DNA of 64,000 nucleotides from Glandiceps talaboti (Eukaryota > Hemichordata > Enteropneusta > Spengelidae): contig NC_135567.1 in the NCBI RefSeq assembly GCF_964340395.1, positions 21,352,592-21,416,591 on the forward strand, in the 5' to 3' direction. Both the position numbers and the translations under genes were made by a program. Positions 1 to 11,054 of this stretch are shown one piece after another. Positions within the stretch are counted from its first letter, which is position 1. Each line of letters begins with the position of its first letter. The notes beneath the pieces are model-generated. The model had not been told where the DNA came from and searched no databases. It saw only the letters and a list, made by a program, of their open reading frames with translations.

Positions 1-175
<175 letters not shown>

Positions 176-780
176 CTGTGGACCAACTAGTTTTCATTAG
201 TAAGTTTAAATCATTTTTCAAGTTATTTTCAACTCTGAGGTTTTTGGTTTGCATTGGAAATAACATCTACTCTTGCATTGAATAATGGCACTCCTAGTGG
301 CAAACCTTGACAATCTGTTGTTTTTTCAACGACTTGCATATTACATACTTTGCAACAACATACTATTTTCCTTATTAACTGAAATTACTTAATGAAAGCT
401 ATACAACAGAAAAATCAGATTGAGGTGTTTAGTAGATTTTTAAAAGTTTTGAAATGTAATCTTATTTCATATATCTTTCTACTCAAGTGAAATATACAAT
501 ATAGTAACAAATTTTCTAAGACTTGGGCTACTTCTGTGCTTATTCTCATAAAAACGTATTCAGCAATGGTTTCCATACTCCATAGTGTTGCTGCCAAACA
601 GCGTCCTCAGTGGCTACAATATACATCTCTTGCTTTTCTTATGTTAAATAAAAAACCCTGCAACTATGGCATATTGCCCAGTATTAATTATTATTATTAG
701 CCGTACTTCAGATATCAGGCATTTCAATTAGAATTCATAATTTTTTAACACAGTTTTGTTTTCATATTTTTTCCTTGTTT
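176..780. other. Unique AT-rich sequence, probable 5' UTR intron or upstream region
   Basis: No gene is recognised here. Just upstream of the 903 coding exon there is a pyrimidine-rich tract ending in cttacag at 781-787. That makes this stretch most likely the 3' end of an intron in the 5' UTR of the HEPN/NHL gene. Confidence 0.5.
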
Positions 781-787
781 CTTACAG
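773..787 (+). promoter_or_regulatory. Probable 3' splice acceptor in the 5' UTR
   Basis: A polypyrimidine run followed by cttacag at 781-787 looks like a strong acceptor. A 5' UTR exon would then start at 788, 115 bases before the ATG at 903. The matching donor was not identified. Confidence 0.5.
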
Positions 788-897
788 ATTTTTATATAGA
801 GGTGTTCCTGACATTTCCCTTCAGCACATTGCAAGGAAGTGATATCGGTACAATCAGAGGTACTTTCTTAAAAAGATAGAGTAGCATACAGCAGTTG

Positions 898-942
898 ATG
901 AAATGGCGACAACTGTTGAATCTCCCCAAGAATCACAAGTGA
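898..942 (+). promoter_or_regulatory. Short uORF overlapping the main start codon
   Basis: An ATG at 898 opens a 14-codon frame that ends at TGA 940-942 and overlaps the main ATG at 903 in another frame. Its -3 base is T, a weak context. The main ATG has G at -3 and G at +4, so leaky scanning would favour 903. An effect on translation is inference. Confidence 0.4.
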
Positions 943-3900
943 CAAAGGAAATGGAATACTACGATCGACTTGGTAAACTCCTCAACCATGGGGGCGCTAT
1001 TGCATTCAGGAAATGCTTCGACAAGATACATCCTGCAAACACACTGAGACATCGACTCACTGACCGAAACATTCACGACACCCTGCGCAATTTGTGCAGA
1101 CGTAACATCATCAACACTGCACAGTACCAGATATTGTACCCGACAACAGAGTGTGAGCCAAACTCAGAAAATTTTGACATGACATTGTTGGTAATCCTTC
1201 TGATCAATATCTGTAGTCTGCCAACACCTGTAGCTGGATGGGATAATATGCCACCAATAACAGACCAGACTAAAGCAGATGATATCGCAAGAGTTCTATA
1301 TTTTCAGAAGAAGTTCATCTCCAACCAAAATGGTAGTATCAGTAAGAGAAATTTCCGAGACTATTGGAATGTTATCTTAGATGCTCTGGTACGTTTGGGT
1401 GCAAATAAAGCTGACCTAGATAAATGGAGAAAGCAACATGTGGATCACAAAGTGGGAGAGAAATATCATCAGGAAATAAGAGTAGGGTTGGAGACAGTAG
1501 ACACATTACTGCAAGAAGGAATAGGGGTCGGAGGTCAAGTAGCTCAAAGAAGTGGACATCGTCCTATGTCATATGCAGACAGAGACATGTGGCAGCAATA
1601 TGACAGGGAGATTTCAGAAGGTGAAGATATTATTGCAACTATTCTCCATGAAACAGAAAGAGTTCCTACACAAACACATTATCATGTTGAGGGGTCAAGA
1701 GATGACCGCCAAGCTTCACCTGTGGAGGGGCCGAGAGATGACCTCCAAGCTTCACCTGTGGAGGGGCCGAGAGATGACCTCCAAGTTTCACCTGTGGAGG
1801 GGTCAAGAAATGACCTCCAAGCTTCACCTGTGGAGTTTGAAGAACAGAAAAATAACAACTTAGCTGAGAAGGTTATGGTGGTTGAAATTCAACAGCCCTG
1901 TGGAAAGGAGTTTCACCAAGACCCAGTTATGCATGACAGGGAAACACATGATGACCATTTTACTTCATCTGAGCAATTATCAATACAAAAGCAGTACGAT
2001 GAAGATCCTATACAAGCAGTTCCCATGGTGATAAGGAAAGGGTCATTGGAAGATGAAGAATTCTACTATGACACCACTGAAGAACCTCAGGCTGCAGCCT
2101 CCCCCAAGAACCTTGACCAGCAGTATGACAACGAACTTGATCAGCAGTATGACAATGAGATTACAGTAGGTGTGGTGATGTTGGAATCTCGGCCAATAGC
2201 AAAGAAAATAGTTGAAGATGAGGTCTTCTACTACAAAGATGACAAAGATTACCTGAGGGCTTCTGTCAGTGACTTGCATCAACAGGACCATGGAACACGT
2301 GGTGAATATGATGATGAGTATGCAGCACAGATGATGGAAAGGGAGAGTTTCTATAATGACCAAACAGATGACTCTAAAACTGCAAGTGAACTGGAGAAGC
2401 AAAGGCAGCTCTCTACACAGTCAATAGGTAGTGATTCTGCAAGTGAACTGGAGAAGCAAAGGCAGCTCTCTACACAGTCAGTAGGTAGTGATTCTGCAAG
2501 TGAACTGGAGAAGCAAAGGCAGCTCTCTACACAGTCAGTAGGTAGTGATTCTGCAAGTGAACTGGAGAAGCAAAGGCAGCTCTCTACACAGTCAGTAGGT
2601 AGTGATTCTGCAGAGCAAAGAATTGTCAAACATCAGTACGTACAGTGCAGTGAACATGAAGATGATCCGATGAACTCATCAATGTATTGTAGAACATGCA
2701 ATAACCCTCTCTACTGTGTGAAATGTACACAAACAAAACATCAACATTTTGGACATGTCCTGGTATACATCACTGCAGAAGCATCACTATTACAACAAGA
2801 AATACGACAGAAGATAACGCAACTGGTAAGCAAGAAAGCGGAGATTGACAACAGCTTGAGTACAGCAAGAATGAGTTCACAACAGCTTGAAGAAAACTTT
2901 CGTCAAGTATCTGCAAAGATACAAAGAGCTGAGGTTGAAGAGCAAACAAAGTTACGACTGACTGAAAAAGTGAAAGACCAGTACAATGAAATGAAAGGTA
3001 AAATGGACAGCGAAAGGGTTGCACTAAGGAAGGGGGCGAAATCAGTTAATCAAAGCTTGAAGTATTTGAAGGAAGTTTGTAGTGAGCAGAATGATCCTTA
3101 TGATGTCATGAGTGAGCAGAAAAAAGTTGAAGCATATCTGGAGCGCCCAATGCCAATGAAAACTACATTTTATAGTGTTTATGATTTGGTTGCCGAAGTG
3201 TATGCTGATGGTGGAAAACTATATCTCTTTTATCCAGCTCTTCCTGCATCATCAAGTGTCAAACATATTCAAGTCCACAAAATTAGTCTCCCATTACGAA
3301 AAAACGAGGAAGCAGTTTTTGATATCACTACGAAGAATTATTTTGGGAATACAGTTGATGAGTTTGAGGGGTTAGAGGCATACGTTAAAGACAGTGAGGG
3401 AGATTTAGAAATGTGTGATGTATTAAGAATAGTCAAGCGGGGCAAGTTTATTACTTTTAAAGTAAAATTCACTGCTTCCAAACAAGGCTTGCATGAGATA
3501 TCGGTGAAACTGCGCAATCATCACATCTATGGCTCACCGCTTACGTTCAGAGTAGCACCCTCATTTAAGCTTAAAGGCATCAACATCAAGTACAGCATAA
3601 AAAATAAAAAGCTTGATAACTTCCTGTACAGACAAACTGACAACATCATACCAGGACGACAAAAATCAGCCATGACCGTAGGCAATGAAGGGCAAATTGT
3701 CTTTGTTGATGTAGCGACACATGCACCATTAATAGGCAAAGTCCTCGTTAATCGCCTACATTTATTTGATCAAGATCTTGCACAGTATAAAAGTGTCACT
3801 CTCTCATTACCGTGTAGACATAAGTGTTTAGATCCTAGGGGTATCGTGGTTTCTCCGGAGAACACCTTTCTCATAGCCAATAAATCAAAACCCAGGTGCA

Positions 3901-4487
3901 CCGAGCATCCAATCATTGAGTGTGATTTAGATGGTAAGGTTATCCGTATTATTGGCCAAGGTAAGATAACATCAACATACGGCATAGCCATGAATTACGA
4001 TAACAATAAGTTGTACGCGACTGACCAACGATTAGGCTGCGTGTATATATTTAGATACCAAGATCGTGACTACTTGCATTACAAAACTGTCTGTCATACC
4101 GGGGAAGACCAGAATGCATTGCTGAATCCTACTTCTATTGCCCTCAACAGTGATGGCCATGTCATCGTTTCCGATTCCGGTAATCGGAGGGTAATTGCAT
4201 TAGATGAAAATGGAGAATTCCTGTTTGACATAGGTGGTCCCAGTGTTGCTGACATGATGACCCAACCGAGAGGGGTCATGGTCGACAGGGATGATAATAT
4301 ATATGTATGCGACAAACATCAAAGCAGCGTTCTCAAGTTTGACCAGTACGGCAAATATCCATATCGCATTCTGTCACGTAGAGACAAGATCAGCAAACCA
4401 TATGGCGTGACATCTACTGATGAACCATTCAGATTATTGGTAATTGACAGTGATAGACACCGTCTTAAATGCCAAGAAGGAGTTTAA
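903..4487 (+). CDS. HEPN(DZIP3-type)-B-box-coiled coil-filamin-NHL protein, TRIM-NHL-like without RING
   Basis: One uninterrupted exon encodes 1194 residues. Residues ~15-200 resemble the DZIP3-type HEPN domain found in many invertebrate immune-like proteins. A long acidic, low-complexity linker follows, with a 12-residue repeat (262-309, four copies) and a 19-residue repeat (494-569, four copies). Residues 582-618 form a type-2 B-box with Cys/His ligands at 582, 585, 596, 599, 605, 608, 613/615 and 618. About 625-745 is a Q/K/E-rich coiled coil. About 785-887 is a filamin/ABP280 repeat ending in GSPLTFRV, and about 915-1194 is an NHL-type beta-propeller. The order B-box, coiled coil, filamin, NHL matches TRIM2/3/71, but the RING is absent and a HEPN domain sits at the N-terminus. 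Ubiquitin-ligase activity is therefore not expected from this chain alone. NHL propellers bind RNA or protein; a role in innate immunity or RNA regulation is inference. The ATG at 903 has a good Kozak context. Confidence 0.88.
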   Translation: MATTVESPQESQVTKEMEYYDRLGKLLNHGGAIAFRKCFDKIHPANTLRHRLTDRNIHDTLRNLCRRNIINTAQYQILYPTTECEPNSENFDMTLLVILLINICSLPTPVAGWDNMPPITDQTKADDIARVLYFQKKFISNQNGSISKRNFRDYWNVILDALVRLGANKADLDKWRKQHVDHKVGEKYHQEIRVGLETVDTLLQEGIGVGGQVAQRSGHRPMSYADRDMWQQYDREISEGEDIIATILHETERVPTQTHYHVEGSRDDRQASPVEGPRDDLQASPVEGPRDDLQVSPVEGSRNDLQASPVEFEEQKNNNLAEKVMVVEIQQPCGKEFHQDPVMHDRETHDDHFTSSEQLSIQKQYDEDPIQAVPMVIRKGSLEDEEFYYDTTEEPQAAASPKNLDQQYDNELDQQYDNEITVGVVMLESRPIAKKIVEDEVFYYKDDKDYLRASVSDLHQQDHGTRGEYDDEYAAQMMERESFYNDQTDDSKTASELEKQRQLSTQSIGSDSASELEKQRQLSTQSVGSDSASELEKQRQLSTQSVGSDSASELEKQRQLSTQSVGSDSAEQRIVKHQYVQCSEHEDDPMNSSMYCRTCNNPLYCVKCTQTKHQHFGHVLVYITAEASLLQQEIRQKITQLVSKKAEIDNSLSTARMSSQQLEENFRQVSAKIQRAEVEEQTKLRLTEKVKDQYNEMKGKMDSERVALRKGAKSVNQSLKYLKEVCSEQNDPYDVMSEQKKVEAYLERPMPMKTTFYSVYDLVAEVYADGGKLYLFYPALPASSSVKHIQVHKISLPLRKNEEAVFDITTKNYFGNTVDEFEGLEAYVKDSEGDLEMCDVLRIVKRGKFITFKVKFTASKQGLHEISVKLRNHHIYGSPLTFRVAPSFKLKGINIKYSIKNKKLDNFLYRQTDNIIPGRQKSAMTVGNEGQIVFVDVATHAPLIGKVLVNRLHLFDQDLAQYKSVTLSLPCRHKCLDPRGIVVSPENTFLIANKSKPRCTEHPIIECDLDGKVIRIIGQGKITSTYGIAMNYDNNKLYATDQRLGCVYIFRYQDRDYLHYKTVCHTGEDQNALLNPTSIALNSDGHVIVSDSGNRRVIALDENGEFLFDIGGPSVADMMTQPRGVMVDRDDNIYVCDKHQSSVLKFDQYGKYPYRILSRRDKISKPYGVTSTDEPFRLLVIDSDRHRLKCQEGV
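1686..1829 (+). repeat. Coding 36-bp tandem repeat, 4 copies
   Basis: Four in-frame 36 bp units encode variants of VEGPRDDLQASP (residues 262-309) in the linker between the HEPN domain and the B-box. The copies differ by a few substitutions and none shifts the frame. Confidence 0.95.
2382..2609 (+). repeat. Coding 57-bp tandem repeat, 4 copies
   Basis: Four nearly identical in-frame 57 bp units encode ASELEKQRQLSTQSVGSDS (residues 494-569), directly before the B-box. Only the first copy differs (I for V). The near identity points to recent expansion or homogenisation. Confidence 0.97.
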
Positions 4488-5065
4488 GACTTGGTGATTG
4501 ACAGTGACAGACACCATCTTAAATGCCAAGAAGGAGTTTAAGACTTGGTGATTGACAGTGACAGACACCATCTTAAATGCCAAGAAGGAGTTTAAGACTT
4601 GGTGATTGACAGTGACAGACACCATCTTAAATGCCAAGAAGGAGTTTAAGACTTGGTGATTGACAGTGATAGACACCATCTTAAATACCAAGAAGGAGTT
4701 TAAGACTTGGTGATTGACAGCGACAGACACCATCTTAAATACCAAGAAGGAGTTTAAGACTTGGTGATTGACAGTGACAGACACCATCTTAAATGCCAAG
4801 AAGGGGTTTAAGACTTGGTGATTGACAGTGACAGACACCATCTTAAATGCCAAGAAGGAGTTTAAGACTTGGTGATTGACAGTGACAGACACCATCTTAA
4901 ATGCCAAGAAGGAGTTTAAGACTTGGTGATTGACAGTGACAGACACCATCTTAAATGCCATGAAGGGGTTTAAGACTTGGTGATTGACAGTGACAGACAC
5001 CATCTTAAATACCAAGAAGGAGTTTAAGACTTGGTGATTGACAGTGATAGACACCATCTTAAATG
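4434..5065 (+). repeat. 54-bp minisatellite starting inside the NHL-gene CDS and running into its 3' UTR
   Basis: The last 18 codons of the upstream gene, TAA included (4434-4487), are unit one. Ten more full 54 bp units follow at exact 54 bp spacing from 4488 to 5027, then a partial unit to about 5065. Each unit reads DLVIDSDRHHLKCQEGV plus TAA in the gene's frame. Confidence 0.95.
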
Positions 5066-5570
5066 AGCAAATGAACAAATGACCTAAACATGCCATGCCA
5101 TGTCATGACATTATAAATCTCATATGTTTTGTTTGAATGCATTCAACTTGGCTTGTGCATGATAGAATATGCAATGAATAAAATGTTGGCCATATGCACA
5201 AATAGTAACTTCTGATAGCTCAGTGTAGTACCATTTGGAACCATGGCAACAAAAGGGGTGTGGTCAGGTAAAGTTTGCATATATGTAGAAAGTTCTGATA
5301 AAACTCCTAGAGAACCTTATCTACTTACCACTCTCAACAAAAATACTGGGCTTATCTAGAGTATGCAAAATAGAAAAAACCCAGAAAATGTCCACTTCTG
5401 GTTCAAACACGTCACATCTTTATGACTGTAAATGTTAAAAGATGAAAGAGTATAATATGTTCTGACGTAATATTTTTATGCTGAAATATTTTGATGTCAA
5501 TAAAATGTCTGTGTTTGTTTATTTCATTGCATCACATGTTATCAGCTTGCTTCTTTAGTGCACAGGCTTC
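5066..5570. other. 3' UTR and intergenic unique sequence
   Basis: No coding region is recognised. Candidate poly(A) signals AATAAA lie at 5177-5182 and 5499-5504, on the sense strand of the HEPN/NHL gene. Confidence 0.6.
5177..5182 (+). terminator. Candidate poly(A) signal of the HEPN/NHL gene
   Basis: This is the first AATAAA downstream of the stop-containing minisatellite, about 690 bp after the stop codon. A second candidate is at 5499-5504. Which one is used cannot be told from sequence alone. Confidence 0.45.
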
Positions 5571-5765
5571 CATAGGCAATTTGTATTTCACTATGTTTGA
5601 CTTCATGTTTTATCTAGGCAATTTGTATTTCACTATATTTGACTTCATGTTTTATCTGGGCAGTATGTATTTCACTATGTTTGACTTCACATTTTATCTA
5701 GGCAGTTTGTATTTCACTATGTTTGACTTCATGTTTTATCCAGGCAGTTTGTATTTCACTAACTT
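5571..5765. repeat. 42-bp minisatellite, about 4.5 copies
   Basis: Units contain tttgtatttcactatgtttg and differ by a few bases. A short open frame across it (5491-5796) is a product of the repeat and is not called as a gene. Confidence 0.9.
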
Positions 5766-6000
5766 TAATAGCTGGCAATGGCAGTCTGAAACTTAGCTGG
5801 CAATGGTAGTCTGAAACTTAGCTGGCAATGGTAGTCTGAAACTTAGCTGGCAATGGCAGTCGGAAACTTAGCTGGCAATGGTAGTCTGAAACTTAGCTGG
5901 CAATGACAGTCTGAAACTTATCTGAAACTTTAATAGCTGGCAATGGTAGTCTGAAACTTTAATAGCTGGCAATGGTAGTCTGAAACATAGCTGGCAATGA
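5766..6000. repeat. ~25-bp minisatellite, about 9 copies
   Basis: The unit is tagctggcaatggtagtctg plus a short variable tail (aaactta or aaacttta). The array directly abuts the preceding 42 bp array. Confidence 0.9.
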
Positions 6001-6390
6001 AGTAATGAACAAATACTCTCAATATAATACACTGACTATTTAGTAGAAACTTTGCATAGATTAAAGGTAGGAGTATGCACAATAATAAGACTTGATAAAT
6101 AATGTGGCGGTGTATTATATTCTGGTATGCAAAATATTTTATGATGTCATTTTATGTAAATTAATATTACAAAAGAGCTGATTATGTCAATATATGTCTG
6201 GTTTTGTGTTTGTTTTCTAAATATTGGTAATTATATTAAGCTTAATTCACACTTTACATCCTATTTTATCTTAAAGTATTCTTACATAAATATCATATGT
6301 TACTTTCAAAATATATCAAATATTATAACTGAACACGTTACTTTCAGAGAAATTTAAGTTTCTTGAAATTATCCCAGTTTTATTGCCATG
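6001..6390. other. Unique AT-rich spacer
   Basis: No gene or repeat is recognised in this stretch between two arrays. Confidence 0.6.
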
Positions 6391-8082
6391 TTCTCACATT
6401 AGTGTTATCTTATCAGTTAATGGCCAGTGTTTCAGTCCCTGGTTCTCACATTAGTGTTATTTTATCAGTTAAAGGCCAGTGTTTCAATCCCAGGTTCTCA
6501 CATTAGTGTTATCTTATCAGTTAAAGGCCAGGGTTTTCATCCCAGGTTCTCACATTAGTGTTATCTTATCAGTTAAAGGCCTGGGTTTCAATACCGGGTT
6601 CTCACATTAGTGTTATCTTATCAATTAAAGGCCAGGGTTTTCATCCCAGGTTCTCACATTAGTGTTATGTTATCAGTTAAAGGCCTGGGTTTCAATACCG
6701 GGTTCTAACATTAGTGTTATCTTATCAGTTAAAGGCCAGGGTTGCAATACCTGGTTCTCACATTAGTGTTATCTTATCAGTTAAAGGCCAGGGTTGCAAT
6801 ACCTGGTTCTCACATTAGTGTTATCTTATCAGTTAAAGGCCAGGGTTGCAATACCTGGTTCTCACATTAGTGTTATCTTATCAGTTAAAGGCCTGGGTTT
6901 CAATACCTGGTTCTCACATTAGTGTTATCTTATCAGTTAAAGGCCAGGGTTGCAATACCTGGTTCTCACATTAGTGTTATCTTATCAGTTAAAGGCCAGG
7001 GTTGCAATACCTGGTTCTCACATTAGTGTTATCTTATCAGTTAAAGGCCTGGGTTTCAATACCGGGTTCTCACATTAGTGTTATCTTATCAGTTAAAGGC
7101 CAGGGTTGCAATACCTGGTTCTCACATTAGTGTTATCTTATCAGTTAAAGGCCAGGGTTGCAATACCTGGTTCTCACATTAGTGTTATCTTATCAGTTAA
7201 AGGCCAGGGTTGCAATACCTGGTTCTCACATTAGTGTTATCTTATCAGTTAAAGGCCAGGGTTGCAATACCTGGTTCTCACATTAGTGTTATCTTATCAG
7301 TTAAAGGCCAGGGTTGCAATACCTGGTTCTCACATTAGTGTTATCTTATCAGTTAAAGGCCAGGGTTTCAATACCTGGTTCTCACATTAGTGTTATCTTA
7401 TCAGTTAAAGGCCAGGGTTGCAATACCTGGTTCTCACATTAGTGTTATCTTATCAGTTAAAGGCCTGGGTTTCAATACCTGGTTCTCACATTAGTGTTAT
7501 CTTATCAGTTAAAGGCCAGGGTTGCAATACCTGGTTCTCACATTAGTGTTATCTTATCAGTTAAAGGCCAGGGTTGCAATACCTGGTTCTCACATTAGTG
7601 TTATCTTATCAGTTAAAGGCCAGGGTTGCAATACCTGGTTCTCACATTAGTGTTATCTTATCAGTTAAAGGCCAGGGTTTCAATACCTGGTTCTCACATT
7701 AGTGTTATCTTATCAGTTAAAGGCCAGGGTTTCAATACCTGGTTCTCACATTAGTGTTATCTTATCAGTTAAAGGCCAGGGTTTCAATACCTGGTTCTCA
7801 CATTAGTGTTATCTTATCAGTTAAAGGCCAGGGTTTCAATACCTGGTTCTCACATTAGTGTTATCTTATCAGTTAAAGGCCAGGGTTTCAATACCTGGTT
7901 CTCACATTAGTGTTATCTTATCAGTTAAAGGCCAGGGTTTCAATACCTGGTTCTCACATTAGTGTTATCTTATCAGTTAAAGGCCAGGGTTTCAATACCT
8001 GGTTCTCACATTAGTGTTATCTTATCAGTTAAAGGCCAGGGTTTCAATACCTGGTTCTCACATTAGTGTTATCTTATCAGTT
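6391..8082. repeat. 52-bp minisatellite, about 32 copies
   Basis: Each unit holds ttctcacattagtgttatct followed by tatcagttaaaggccaggg. The left-edge copies are the most diverged. The right-hand copies are nearly identical, with a late run carrying gggtttcaat instead of gggttgcaat. Confidence 0.97.
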
Positions 8083-10054
8083 GTACCAGACATTTGTTTT
8101 TGATATCTAAATATAATCCTGATTTGACATAGTCCTTTTAAAGACTAACAACTATGGGTGTGAGTGATTTGAAATTATCTTACAAGTATTCAGCCAAGCA
8201 CACATGAAAGTTTATCACTTGAAGACAACATTGTTGATGTAATAAGTATAAAAACTGACATCAAAGAGTGATTTTCAGTCAGTATTTCTGCTATTGAGAA
8301 CCTGATTGTGATTTCACAATTTTTGCAAGTGTAATTTGCAATTAAAATCAATATTTGTAAACTATTTATAAATGTTTCAAAATAGATAAAGCGATTGTTT
8401 CTATTGTGTTTGTGGGGGGGGGGGGGAGACACAAAACACACATAAAATGCTATGTTATCTACTGGGTCCATAAATGGATCACACCCAAGTATACCCTCTG
8501 AACTAACTTACCAAACCACACAATGTATTACCAGTATACCCTCTGAACTAACTTACCAAACCACAATGTATTTTACCAGATTTTAGTCTTCCATTAATAT
8601 CTTTCCTCTTTGGTGACATACTTTTTATCATTTCAACCCACATCAACAAACATCAAGTTTTAAAAATTACATTTGGATGTTGGCTAGCAAGATGGCAACC
8701 ACAATTCTAAGTCCTGCTTGCAGACAGTCCGATGTATTTCATTCACCACTGTCCTGTGGAAACCACGTAACCTGCCTATTTCGAGAGCACCAGCAAAATG
8801 CTTTCACTAGTAGTTGCTGATAACATCACAAAAAATTGTCAAAATCAGAACTTTTCCAGTTTTTAAACTGTAATTTCAAACGTCCCACAAGGTAAGGAGG
8901 AAACCCTGAAATTAGGGTTGAACTTGTGATTTAGTCACAGTTAGGTAAAATTACTAAATAGTAGATTTATTACTTATATTTTGACAACTAGGTGTCTTAA
9001 TTCCTTAGTTACCCCGCAGACCCTACACGAAACCCGCATTTCTGGTAAAGCCCATGTTTCACGGTCTAGTTCCTGACGACTGTGTTCCGATTTTACACTA
9101 AATTATCTTCAGACATCAGTGTAATGTAATGTTTGAAGATAACATAGTGTACAATCGAAACACGGATGTCAGGAACTATGTACACTAAGCTTCCATGGCT
9201 GTCTCCTTGCAGGACAGAGAATGAAGGGACGACTTACTCCATCCGCTACAGGACTACCAGTAACCATGGTAACCATAACTAGATTCATGGCCTGGCCTTG
9301 CTAGCCTCTAATAAACAGAAATCATCCCTGTAAATTCTAGAGTTATAGTCTTTAGACAACTAAATGACAATTTGTTCATACACATAAATGGAAGTGGATT
9401 GAAGGGCGTGTTCGTTTTGACCTATCCATCATCATGTTCTTCGGAACTTCGAACCACATGAACCAACTAGTGGCGAAGTTGATATTGAACTTGAAGATAA
9501 TTCACGTGTGTATCTTCCATTTTAACTTAATTACTAGAGACTGATGAATTCGAATACATACTTACTGTGACTCTAAAATCGTATCAATTTAAGCATGAAG
9601 TGGTAAAAATTCAGGTGAGTAGCTTCGAGAGGATCGAGTCTTGAAACAGAACTACATGTACGTCCCATTACATCCATGGTCCCATCGACGCAGTCTCCAT
9701 TTAACAGGTGCAGGTTAAACCGTGCCCTCTACGGTCATTACAACCAAGATCTTTGTTTTTGTGAGGTGTGCTTACGCCCTCTATGTCATAAAAGTTCACG
9801 ATCTTTGTTTTTATACCTTCGCATGTGCACAACAGTGATACACTGATACCACGTGTCTAACAAAGAGCCATTCAACATGGTGAGTTCACATGTTTCCTCT
9901 TTGGGACACTATATAAATAGAGAAAAAAAAACCATTCAATTTCCACATCATTGGTTATTCACTCATGTACAGACATGTGATTGACATTTTAATCAAGAGT
10001 GGCAACTCATTTTAATATGAGTTTGCAGGTTCCTTCAGCCACCTTTCTGAACTG
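8083..10054. other. Mostly unique non-coding stretch
   Basis: No gene is recognised. Visible items are a poly-G run (about 8413-8426), a short two-copy direct repeat at about 8486-8570, and an imperfect inverted repeat at 9069-9176 (listed separately). Confidence 0.6.
9069..9176. repeat. Imperfect inverted repeat, arms about 48 bp
   Basis: The left arm begins agttcctgacgactgtgttc at 9069. The right arm ends in the complementary cggatgtcaggaact near 9174. The arms meet around 9117-9128 with several mismatches. It could be a small foldback transposable element remnant. Confidence 0.7.
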
Positions 10055-10768
10055 GTCTTAGAATGCCACACTAGTGTATACACAGTCATGTCAGTAAGGA
10101 CACTGGAGTCTTAGAATGCTACAGTAGTGTATACACAGTCATATCAGTAAGGACACTGGAGTCTTAGAATGCCACACTAATGTATACACAGTCATGTCAG
10201 TAAGGACACTGGAGTCTTAGAATGCCACACTAGTGTACACACAGTCACGTCAATAAGGACACTGGAGTCTTAGAATGCCACACTAGTGTACACACAGTCA
10301 CGCCAGTAAGGACACTGGAGTCTTAGAATGCCACACTAGTGTATACACAGTCACGTCAGTAAGGACACTGGAGTCTTAGAATGCCTCACTAGTGTATACA
10401 CAGTCACGTCAGTAAGGACACTGGAGTCTTAGAATGCCACACTAGTGTATACACAGTCATGTCAGTAAGGACACTGGAGTCTTAGAATGCCACACTAGTG
10501 TATACACAGTCATGTCAGTAAGGACACTGGAGTCTTAGAATGCCACACTAGTGTACACACAGTCACGTCAGTAAGGACACTGGAGTCTTAGAATGCCACA
10601 CTAGTGTATACACAGTCATGTCAGTAAGGACACTGGAGTCTTAGAATGCCACACTAGTGTAACACAGTCACATCAGTAAGGACACTGGAGTCTTAGAATG
10701 CCACACTAGTGTAACACACAGTCACATCAGTAAGGACACTGGAGTCTTAGAATGCCACACAAGTGTAT
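10055..10768. repeat. 53-bp minisatellite, about 13.5 copies
   Basis: The unit contains cttagaatgccacactagtg and cagtaaggacactggag. Variation is mainly T/C substitution in the gtatacacagtcatgtc part. Confidence 0.95.
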
Positions 10769-11054
10769 GTACATGTAGCATTTCTACAATTCTTTTTATT
10801 ATCACAACACACTAGGAAATGTCAAATGTCCGATCGTCAAATTCTGCCCCTGTTATTTACTGACCTGATGATTATCTGTGAAGAGGGTAGAAGATAGTAA
10901 CAGTTTTTGAAACCTTTGAGTAGAGTTTAGTTTAGATCATTCAATATCTTTTCTTATTTTCTGTAACATGTAAAACCTCAAACAAAACACTGGATTTCAA
11001 ATTCTATACTTCTTTCGTAATGTTGGGGTTTGACTACAGACTGAGTGTAAACAG
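10769..11054. other. Unique spacer
   Basis: No gene or repeat is recognised. Confidence 0.6.

Noticed and set aside
2043-4315. Antisense frames across the HEPN/NHL gene
   Set aside because: They are shadows of the sense CDS with no independent features.
903-4487. An N-terminal RING before the B-box
   Set aside because: No C3HC4 cysteine pattern is present in residues 1-580. The region upstream of the B-box is HEPN plus low-complexity linker.
4434-5096. 220-codon minus-strand frame of 18-residue repeats (VSVTVNHQVLNSFLAFK)
   Set aside because: It is the reverse strand of the 54 bp stop-codon minisatellite. The length is a by-product of a unit divisible by three.
6391-8082. CRISPR-like regular repeats
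   Set aside because: Units are contiguous with no unique spacers, there are no cas genes, and the sequence is eukaryotic. The same holds for all other arrays here.
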